A program made the position numbers and the translations under genes. From NCBI GenBank assembly GCA_958298945.1, contig OY282606.1:70915622-70979621 (forward strand): DNA of 64,000 bases. Direction: 5' to 3'. This document shows positions 49,001 to 61,000 of the stretch, piece by piece. The first letter of the stretch is position 1. Each line of letters starts with the position of its first letter. The notes under the pieces were generated by a model. The model did not search any database. It was given only the letters and a program-made list of their open reading frames with translations, and had not been told where the DNA came from. The DNA is from Atherix ibis. Its lineage: Eukaryota; Arthropoda; Insecta; Diptera; Athericidae.

Positions 49001-52000
49001 CTCGAAGCAAAAATTTTGTTAATGTGTTGCTTATACAAATATAATTTTTTTAGAGCAGAATATGTGTAATTTTATTAATCATGTGGGAATAATAGGCTGC
49101 TCCATAATGAATGGTACCATCCTGTAAATAATTGGTTGTTTGAAAGGATAAACTTTAATATACCTCGATAGCAGCACCTTTACGTGATATGGGAGTTAGC
49201 GCATCAAGGTAAAGGCGCCAAAACATGAAAATGTTATCAAATTTTGTGGAGCAGATAAATTTCTTTTTTAATAACTTCAATCCCAAATCGTTACTATAAA
49301 TATAAAAATTAAGAAAAACTTTGGTAATAAAGTGAATTTGTGATTTCAGCAAATTGGAAAATAATTCTAAGTTGAGGTTACCAAAAGAAACAAATGCGTA
49401 CAAGACCCTGTAGCTTATATTTATACAAATAGTGTTGTATTTTTTTAAGAAATATATAACCCTGCCCAAATGAAATATTACGCGATATCCTTCAATACAA
49501 TACAGCACTGCATATTTGAAAGAATTTAAACTCATAACTGTGGTGTGGCTTTATAGTCTAAACAAATTACCGGTGTATAAAAAAAATCCTTCAATTACTT
49601 TGGAACTATAAGTAAATGTGTGCTCGTCCTGTTAATTTTTTTACACTAATTCTATCAATTAATTTAGTTTTTTTCAAAGAACTATTGCATAACTATTGCT
49701 GAAAAGAACATTACAAAAAAGTCCTTTTCTATTTTCTCTTCTCTTAGAATTTAGGCAGAAAATGATGTCCACCATCGGAAATGAAATGCAGAAAGGCTTA
49801 CTTAAATAGCCCCATAACCTTATTAGCTAATAATTAACTGTAATCGGATCAAAATCAAAATTCTGTTTCCAGATTTCATTCTGATTCCACAGAAAAAAAT
49901 ATTTTATTGCCAAAATAACTTTCAGAATTGAAAATTAAATTAATAAAATCATTTTAAATATCTTTTTTGAAATAAATGAGATATATTTCAATTAATATCA
50001 ATTAAATTTGATAAAATTCAAATAAGAGTTTTTCTTTTCAATCTATACTAATTAATATCAATTAGACTGCAAATAGACAAGACTAAGAATATTAAATGTA
50101 GAAAATTTAAAAGTTTATCAAATCATCATTTTACGTAATTATAAATTTTCTAAAGTACTCGTACAATAAATAGAATTCTGTATTCATTTCGAATAATTGA
50201 TTTTGCTTCACTTTTAATGAAAATAGAAAAGTAACTTTATGTGTTTGACCTTTTTGATAACTTTTCAAAGCTTATTTCCAATGAAATTGTTTTCAGGATA
50301 ATAAAGTTTTCTTTTTTATTAATAACTAACCAATTGACAGATCCATTGAATAAATATCTCAGTTGCAAAAGAAACAGTAGAATGTGTAGGTGGACGGAGT
50401 ATTATACATAATGTAAAGATTCTTAAACGGGAAGTAATACTATTGCTTTGGAAATAATCAAATCGGATTTTCTCCATTTTATTATTAACATATTTTCTTT
50501 TTCGAGCAAAAATTACCATTACCAGACTAGAAGAGAAGAGGACGATTTTGTACAAAACGACCTTAGCACCATTTAGTGCTCATCCTATTTGATGTGATGG
50601 CTATACCCTATTTTACAGCATCCATCTGTCCAATTTTCTAATTCACCACCCTCCCACCATCCCTTATCCGATTTGCTATAAACATCTTCAAGTCTTTTAC
50701 ATTTTCTTATTTTTGTGTTCAGAACATTGTCGATTGTTGTAAATACATTTGTCGTACATGCTTTGAATACTGATCACAGTCCATTTATATCCTATCCTGA
50801 TCTCAATAGGATAAAAAATATAGTGTATATCAAACAGGAGAGGAGGCATAAGGCTATAGGATATAGTCGACGACAAATTCTGTGCAGATAAAGAACTAAA
50901 AATACGAAATAGGAAGTTGTACAGTCACACAATCAAACGTACCAACATATTTCAAAAGGCAACTTTACGGATATGTATACTTTCAAACGGATACATATAT
51001 CCTTGCTAGTCTATGGAAGAGGAGGATTGGTGATGCAAAAAATTAGATCATATGACCTTCCGCTCAGAGTTAGACATCTTGAAATATGTGAAGTTGCCGT
51101 GCTCACCATTTACCCAACTCAAAAGGAAAAAAAGACTATTTTTCATATAATATTAGCAATCGATGTGTACATATTTCTTAAATTTCTTGACTGAACATAT
51201 CCGGAAGCGATATTTCTCTTGCTTGTTATACTGCTGCATTTGTACGATTTACGACAACATATTTATTTATCTATTTTTTTTATCCTAAAATAGCCTATAC
51301 ATAATGTCCAGTATTAAAATGATTCCATACAGAGCGAATAAAGAAGCGGCTACTTTGTTATAAAAGCATAAAGTGGTATATCAGTAATTCAGAATTATTT
51401 TTATGCATAAATATAACCAGCAAGTGTAAGCTCATATTTATACAAAAATTCGTGCGAGTATATCTCATAAATATATCCTTTTTCTTCAGCGTTTTTAAAT
51501 TCATGATTTAATCATGGGAAAGGGAATGGTTTTTTTTAGATCGCCTCAAGGGAAAAATCTTATTTTATGATTGTTCTCTCTTGGAGACTTATTATGAAAA
51601 CAAGGATGCTATAAGGAGATAGTAAAACAAGCGTTATTCGTATTCAAAATATACGTTAAATGAATCGAACTGGAAACCGGCCAAAACCTAAATTATATGC
51701 CCTGACTGGCCCAAATTGACTATTAGTTTTTCTTCAAACAACATTAGAAATGCCATAAAATGGCCAGCAGATTTGCACGAAATTAGATTTTATGTTTCGT
51801 ATAACAATACTTTTGGCCTTTTTGGTAAATTATTTTTTTCCTCGTCAAGGGTTTTCGATTGTTGGTTCTGGTTTTTGATTTTAGCAGTTTTTGAAATAAA
51901 ATTGAAGAAGTTCAACCATTAAGACAAATTGACGATAAGTGCTCGAAGAATTTATTTTTATAAATATTCTCTTAAGCACATCAAATTAACCAATATTACA

Positions 52001-55000
52001 TGGTATTAGTATTTTTATTTGTATTTGAAAATGGCTTGCTTTATAATTAAAATTTATATTTTTCATTGAATTTAATTATATTAAAATATAAATTCAACTT
52101 ATTTTGTATAAGGTCAATTAAGAAAATTTGTCAGATTATTAAATATACGAAATTCTTTGTATCTAAATTCGAAATCAGCTTGTATTTAAACTCTATGTGT
52201 TTAAGGTCTGGCGCGCCATATTTTATGTGCAAAAAATATTTTGAACGTGCGTCACATTTTATTTACTATAAATTTGGACATCTAGGTAGCTCTAGACAAT
52301 TTATCTTTGAGATTGTTTCTATTTAAGTATTTTTTTTTCTCTTATGGTCTGGAATTATTAAACCCACAAGATTTATTTTAATCATAATAGTTGGCTAGGG
52401 TCTATATATATGTTTATATTTCAAGATTTATTTCGAACAAATTTGGATTAGAAAAATTATCGGATCTTTTGATATGCGAAAAATTAAGCAATTATCCTAA
52501 AGCAAGTTCATCTATTGTAGACCGCTTAGAAAAGTTGAAATTTGCATATTATGTAGGAAAAAAAGAATGCGGTTTTAAAATACGCCTGTCCCAATATAAA
52601 TTTAAATGTATACGTGGGTCATTCAACAAGTACTTAGCCTACAAAAGAAAAACGAAAATTTTGGAAAGGTGGCAATTTATTTTTCCACATAATCTCACTG
52701 CGATGCCCACAGTCTCAGCTATCTCGTAAACCTTCAATTGACGGTCTGCCAACACGAGATCGTGGACTTTTTTAACGTTTTCCTCCGTAGCAGCCGTTTT
52801 TGGGGCACCTGTGCGTGACTCATCAAAAACCGAGAACAAACTCGTTGAACCAATTCTTGACGGTCGCCATCGAAGGAGAAGAGTCACCATACACAGCATC
52901 CAAGCGATTTTTGATTTCGCTGCGCATTTTCCCTTCCAAAAACAAGAATCTAATCATCGAACGATATTGTTCTTTTTCCATTTTTGTGCAACCGACCGAC
53001 ACGCTCGCTTTCAAAGGCTCTCAAAACAAAACTAATGAAGGGAATCGACTGAAACTTTGACAGTAGGCTACTAAAAGAATGTACTGCACGATGGTAACTT
53101 TCTTTTGTGACAGCAGTTCCATCGGGCGGTGAGGCTAAGTACTTGATGAATGACCCACGTAGACCTCTATGGCAGAACAAAATTTATTATTTTACTTTGA
53201 AGTACAATATAATCAAAACAATTATGTTCTGAAAATAATATCATTCAAATGGCTGCCTTTGTCCCGTTTATAGCACCAAATACCGTGGTTTCAATTTTCG
53301 ACCACCTTGTGCAATAAATCCGGTCTTATTTCACGTATTTGGCATTTTATATTCAATGTTAAAGCATTCTTGAAATTATCGACTGCCCAAACTTTCCCCG
53401 CGATCAATTGATTGTGGAATGTGGTACTTAGCGGCTTCTTGTTAAAATCACATATTCATTATACCAATATCTTCCAATTCAGGCCACAAAAAGTTTATTA
53501 TCATCGATCTGTACCTCCCACTATTGACAATAACGGCAAGTTCTTCCGCATTTTGAAATGGTGCCACTTCAAACGATCGATTTAAAGGTCCCTCATGAAT
53601 AATTTGTGAATTCGCCTCGGCCCAGCAACAATAATTTTGTTTATTTACCAATCCATAGAGATAAAAATGCACTTCATCTGAGACGATAATCATGGTTTCT
53701 TCGATGGTGTAATGGCTTTAATTCCTATGTGATAAAAACTTTGTAAGTATATTAGCCAAAAACCAATCATAAAATATGCCATATTGTAGTGGCAGACAGT
53801 CCCCAATGTTGAGAACGTCTTGAAATCGATTTATTTGAGTCTTCATCAATACTTGCCTTGACGGCAGCAATATTCGCGGTAGTTAGACTGGATCTTTGTC
53901 TTACTAGTACTCGAACATTGTTTAAAGAAAGATTGCGTTCAAAACTTTCTATAGCTCGACGAATAGCGAGCGCACTAGACCAATTATGACATCCTTAAAT
54001 TGGAAGAAGTGCACGATTAGTTGCAATAAAAAAGGAATTATTTTGATAAGAAAAATTATTGAGATCATTTTCAAGTATTGACCTTTTTTCTTTAAGTGAA
54101 GTACACTTCAGAATTGACCGTTGCGTTGCTCGGTAGAAGCTCAAAATAAACGATTCGTTTGAAATCCCACCAAACAGATTAAATTTTATATTTTTCATTG
54201 AATTTAATTATATTAAAATATAAATTCAACTTATTTTGTATAAGGTCAATTAAGAACCTTTTTTTGATGAATATTGGCTTTCGAAGTGTTTTGAGCAGGT
54301 TCATCTTTTTTACTCCAAGATCTTTTGTGTTTAACATTGTAGTGGACAACCCATTGTCTGGGGTTCACGAGTTGTTATTCGCCGGTTTGCATCAATTAAT
54401 GCCTTTATTGTGTCTGCATCAGTATCAACTGCCCTTCCAGAACGTGGTGCATCTTCGAGATCAAAGTTGCCGGATCGAAATTTTGCAAACTGGCGCTCAC
54501 TTAACACATCTTCTCTATACACATCGAATAATTTTTTTCTTGATTAAACAGCATTTTTATCTTTTCTATAGTAAAAAAGTAAAATGTGCAGAAAATGCTG
54601 TTTTTCACTTTCCATATTTAAAAGGGTATCAACCAAAAACTACTATGCAGAATCAACCAAATTTTTTCACAAGAAAGCCTTGCTATGTCAGCTATCAAAA
54701 CACATATGATTATGCGGCTTAAGTGTAAAGTAGGTTGTGAAAAAATACAATTAAGTCCTCTGTTGGGAAACAACGAAATTATTTTCTGAACAACCCAATA
54801 GTTCTGAGAAATACTATCCATCAGCTGTAGAAAATAGAGCAACTTTTTTATATTTAAAAACAATCCTTTATCCTTTCATTCTAAGCATTTCAAATTTACA
54901 TACTCATCCGATTTCAACAAAATTAATTGCTTATTATTTGACGCAATATAAATTTAAATATTAAAACTTATTTTTTCCTTACAACTTAGAGTAACACTGT

Positions 55001-58000
55001 TGACATGGCCTTATGTCTAATAGAACTTCTTTGACCTTACATAAGTACTGTTACGATGTAGCATGGTTCTAACGTGTTCTAGAAGATTTGTTACGATATA
55101 GAATGGCTGTGGCATATTCTCGAAGATTCCAGAAATCCGGTTCCAGAGAGTGTAAATACGACCGCTGCTAAGGAGAGAGAATTTAGTTTAGTTTAGTTTT
55201 AGTTATAGTTGAGAGTTGAGTCTGAACAGCGATTGTAAGCGGTTCAAATAGAAGTATTTCGTAGATGCTGTATAATTTGTGTAGGCTGGGACGAAGCACA
55301 TGTCGTTTATTTGTCAATAAATAAAGTGTTGCGTGTATGTCTCATAATTTGTGTTACATTTTATTTTTTGTCTTTTACCCTATCCATCGAATCTATATTC
55401 GATCGTGACAGTACAATAGTTAAAGGTAAAAAATATTTTCCTCAAAATATTATAATGCAAAATATTTTTTCCGGTGTCTTTTTCTAAAACATTTCTACAT
55501 ATTTATTTTTTTGACGAGCAATTATATCAAAGAAAATTTTACTGACATTTCCATTAATTGAAATAACACATGCACCAAATGACCTGGCACTTCGAATGCT
55601 CTGGCCGATAAAAATGTTAACTGAACAAGTTTTCAATGATTAAAACTGGCACCTCAACAAGATAAAATGTAAAAAGGAAATATGTCAATACGAACACATG
55701 TCCTCGAATATATGTAGAATTGTAAACCTTTCACATAGTCCTTGATATGTATCAAAAATGAGAATTTAATGGAAACTAAAAAATTTTATGGTGAACTTGT
55801 TTGAAAACTGCATTCAGATAAGTTCCAGTTAGAGAGGCAAACCCAAAAATTCACTACAGCCCTGTGGTTGCACACTAATGTGAATAGACAAACACGACAA
55901 GCCGCAGAATAAGCTTAACTCTGCAGAAAACGAATAGCAATCTCGGATCAGTTTGTATTATAGGCTCAATATGCAAGCTATATTGTGAACTTTCAGTCAA
56001 ATGTACAGTGATGGTCGTAATTTCACTTTAAGTTAGTGGCTATGCGAAACCGGAAACCGCAAGGACTACAAAACTTTTCCACTGAATCACTACGACGACA
56101 CAAGTATAGGAAAGTTTGGCTAGGGAAAAAGCTGAAATTAGAGTATAGGAAAGTTTGGCTAGGGAAAAAAGCCTAGCCAAACTTTTCCTATACTCTAATT
56201 TCAGGCTCAAACTGTACAATTAGGCTATCAATCTCAATTTTACGAAACTAGAACAAATGGGCGCTAGGATTTGCATGTGGATACTGTTGGTTTCTGAAAA
56301 GGAAAGGTAATTTTTCTTAATGCTGTATTAGTACCTTTGCTGAAATTCCTTACTTTTATGAATTAATCATTTGTTTAATCGAAAATTAGAAAAGGAATTT
56401 TTCCTTATACTCGAAAGATTCAGCTTCTTTCTGTCATATGGATTTCAAAGGCAGTTGGCAGTATTTTGCAATTTTCTTATTATAAAGGAAACCTAGTGTA
56501 ATTAACATTTTATAGGCATATGAATATATCAACTTTAAAGTTAAATAAAATTTATTGATTTATATTCACAGACAATTGCAATGTGGGGAATACAACCTAC
56601 TTTCATGGTCAGACATTTAAGTTGGACTGTAAAACACAATGTGTATGTGAGGTAAGGAAAACCTGTTCAACTTTTTAAAAATGAATAATTTGTAATATAT
56701 TTTTGTATGTAAGGTCCCTTAGACATGAGCCAGGAACTATTTTTACAGCATTACGACCATTATGCCACTTGGCGTGTAAGTGGACACTACCAGTTTTCTA
56801 AACAAAGTTGTTCTGTTTTTAGTAGGAAAGAATAGTTAAAGTTAGTGCAATTTTGTGGATTATGTAAGCAAGTTTGATCAGATTATCAAGTGAACTTGGA
56901 AATGAAATTTTTTGGATCTAGCAGCTCAGACAGATAGAACGTGTGTGCTTTCCAAAGAGGAAGTTATGGATAAAGTTAATGAGAAAATTACCCTATCCGA
57001 ATTCTGAGCAGTTTTTTTTCCAGAATTTCGGTAACGATATTGAGTAGACTTGTTTATTGGTAGTTAGCTAATGAGATGCTAAAACTGTCACACTGAGGAT
57101 ATTATTTGCTATCGCTTATAAGCGGGGCATATTAAGGTAGTTTGGAGAACAAATTTCTTCGTGAGGCACAATACACATATATTACAGTGACGCAGGTATA
57201 GTAAACAGTTTTGGTCATTTACCAAAAGAATCAAAAATTCCGCCTGTTCATCCAATCCACAGCTATTTCAAAATTAAACTCCAATTATCACCTCAAAAGT
57301 CTAGGCCCATCACTTCTCCGTATTTTCTTTTTTTCCAGATTGTGTCTTACCTCCGCCTGTATTTCAGGGCATTGCATTTACAATAGAGCAAATTAATTTT
57401 CACACCTGCACTGTTGAAAAAGTCTTTAAAGATCTTTATACACACAAATCCTCTGTTCAAGATGGTATAACATATTTCTCATAGTTCTGGAGAGGTGTTC
57501 TTTCATACTGGTAAAGCCTCTGCATAAGCTTTTCCAACTATGCTTTTCATTTGAAATTTTTTCGAATAGATGGAAAATAGAATTAGTTCGGACAATTCGC
57601 AAAAAGGGCGAGTCCTCTCTCTCGTCCAGTTGTATTTTGAATCAAGATATAACTGAACTAGAAAGAGGACTCGCCCTCTCCATATCTCTGAAGAGAATAG
57701 AATTACTGAAGTTGATAATTCGAAGGAATTTGACAAAGCCGGGGAACATGCTCTTTTCTCAAAAATACGTGCGTATAGGACTACAAGCTACCTTTTGAAC
57801 CGTCCAAAACAACATATTGGTGTTCCCCAGGGTTTGGTTCTATCAAATAATATTGAACGTATTCCATTGTTGATTCTAAAGTAATTGAATTGACTCTTTA
57901 TGAACGTATATGAATAAATAAGCAGTAGTAGAAATTTTATTTAAAATAAATGCAATTTTTCTTGTTATATAATTTATATAGTTATTGACCATAAAATTAC

Positions 58001-61000
58001 AAATATATGAGAACTTATATTTATTTATTTTTTTGTAATTGATGCTTCTAGAATGGCCGACACGCGTGTTCATCATTGTGCCCAAAGGAGAATTTACCGG
58101 CTCCAGAGAACACGGTATCGTGTCACTCACCACGACTAGTAGAAGTGCCTGGACATTGTTGTAAGGTTTGGCTGTGCGAAACTCCAACAGCCGACGGTAT
58201 GTGTTTTTTATTAATATTTTTTCTTCAAAAATATAACAAAATATTCGATTTTCAAAAGAATTTGTGTAGTATTGTTGAATAACTAAAATTACGTATAAAA
58301 AAATTTGCGATATATCAGACACCAACAGAAAGTCTTGTTGGTATCACAATCCCATGCTAGAATACGACGAAAACGATAAACAAGCATACAAAAATAATGA
58401 AGCAAATATTGGCATTGCCATTCGTATTCTATCCTTGACAAAGAGCACTTAATTTGTTTGTGTTTATATCGTAATTTTTTTATATTTCTTCTGTTTCTTC
58501 AGTTAATGACCGTTCATATAAAATGTGTACACTGTAATTTCTATATACAAGTTTACCTATACTTGAATATCCAAACGGTGTTTACCAAATACCGAGTAAA
58601 CTATCGTTTTCGTACAGAGGCTAAGACATAATAGGACGAACACCGGTATCGGTTCATTTACAATTACTTAAAGTTCATATTCTTAAAGCTTCTTCTATTT
58701 GGATCTTCCTTTGACGTCAGTTATACTCGTACGTTGCCTATACCCTTTCGAATATAAACTATTCTTGCATATAATTTGTATACCGTCCAATTTGGATTCA
58801 TATGTGTTGGTATATTTGCAAGTTAACTAGTACAGGATGTCTATCCATATAATCTGCATTTAGCTCAAGTATTCTAGATCTTCTAACATACACTCAACCA
58901 ACATTTGACTACTGCTCGTACTATTAAAATATTGACGAATGCAGTCATTGCTGTGTACACATACCATATTGTGCAAACTCATAATAATATTGTGAATATG
59001 GACATTTTGTAGAACGTATTCGCATAATATTTACAGGATATCATACCAGACCATTTACCTATGCACAAGTACTCGTACGTATCCACTATATCATTTGGAA
59101 TATTTAACAATTTATAATAATAAGAGTAGCAGTATACGAAGTATATACTTTTTGTACTTTTATTTTCTTGTACCCTTCCTTCTGTCTTCTTTCTTGTATG
59201 AAAAATTAAACTATTTTTATTCCATGAACTTTTGAGCACAATTTTAGTCCATAATAAAAAATTCCGTTTTGTTTAACAAGTATACATCCTATCTTGATAA
59301 TTTTTTATTTGTTCTACTAATTTTGTTCCTTTTTTATTGGTATTATACAGTGAAGGCCACATGCCATAATACATCGTCAAGTCCATGGACGCCATGCTCG
59401 GAACCCTGCGGTGTTGGCATATCAACGCGAATAACTAATACTACCGCTGGGTGCCATAAACTGAGTAATATTCGCCTGTGTGAGAATCGTAGATGTGATG
59501 ACAATAACGTTAATAGTAACTTAGTGGATAGAAACTTCGATTTTCACGAACATAGAATAAGGGTGAGTATAAAGAAAATAAAATATCTTACAAAAATCAG
59601 ACTTTAAGAGTGGTCAACTTAATTTAAATTTATATGGTTTTTTTTATTTAAAACCATTAGTTTTGTACAGAAAAAGAAATTTATTATGAATAATACGAGT
59701 ACATAAACTATGAAATAGATGATCGAAAAATTAACTTTTTATCAGGCACTTTTATAAGGCAATCATGAAAGTGGACTTTCAAAGGAAAAAACGTAATAAT
59801 TACGATTAAAATCCTGCTTTCGTTCCCAATAACGTTTCTTTCATTTTCAAAAGATGGTAATGCTGTTACATTTGTGAGAGTCTTGAAATCCTTTTCATGC
59901 ATAAATATCGCAAAGAGAACTTTTACAACTCAACTAAGTTATTAATTATAATAACTTTTTACACTCAGTTAAGAAATGTGTAAAAAAGTTTTACACTTTT
60001 TTTAACTAAGTCATTATAGTATTAGAAGAAAAGTAACATTATAGTTTTTATCATATTTTGAAATAGAAAATTATATTTAAAAAAAGAGGAGATTCTTTAC
60101 AAACTGATATCTTATGAGCAGATGTGAAGTAGGAGAAGTAGATGTGAAGTATTTTCTTATACGATGTCCGTTCAGAAAGTATCGCGAATTTTGAATTTCC
60201 GTGGGTTACGTATATTCGATTTTTGATTTTTTTTTGGCGTTATATTGGTACTCATGTCTCTCATTTATGCTGACAAGTTCGACCATTTTGAATGTTCAGT
60301 TAATTTTTGACAGCTGCTTTGCTTGAACGTATTTTGGCTCGTCTTCGATTTTTGCTCAGTTTCGACCAAAAACAGCATCGCATTAACCCAAATTTTCGAC
60401 GACCCAAATTTGCTATAGAGTGTCAGAACTGGTGACGAATCATGGGTTTATGGTTATGACGTGGAAAACAAAGCTCAATCATCCCAATGGAAGCTGACGC
60501 ACGAGCCAAGACCGAAAAAAGCGCCAAGTTCAGTCGAATGTGAAGGTTTTGCTTACAGTTTTCTTCGATTGCTGGAGCGTGGTACATCATGAATTCTTGC
60601 CACTGGGTAGAACGGTCAATAAGGAACATTACTTGTAAGTTATGCGGAAGTTGCGTGAAGTAATCCGCCAGAAACGCCCGGATTTGTAGTAGAACAAAAA
60701 TTGGCTTTTGCACCATGATAACGCTCTTGCTTGTGCGCGAATTGGCCAAAAACAATACACTAATAATGCCGTAGCCACCGTATTCCCCAGATCTGCCCCC
60801 TGTGACTTTTTCTTGTTCCCGAAAGTAAAGCGCCCCATGAAAGAACAACGCTACGCTACGATTGAGGAGCAAAGACGGCATCGAAAGAGGAACTGAACAA
60901 GATCACAAAAAGTGATTTTTTGAAGTGGTTCGTAGATTAGAAAAAACTTTGGCACAAGTGTATAATATCTGGTGGGGACGACTTTGTAGGGGACAAAATA

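Noticed and set aside
57876..58325. 149-codon ORF on the minus strand
   Set aside because: It overlaps the well-supported second VWC exon of Ccn on the other strand and has no recognisable motif. It is a shadow.
60423..60881. 152-codon ORF on the minus strand
   Set aside because: Antisense shadow of the mariner transposase remnant, whose plus-strand reading has clear family motifs.
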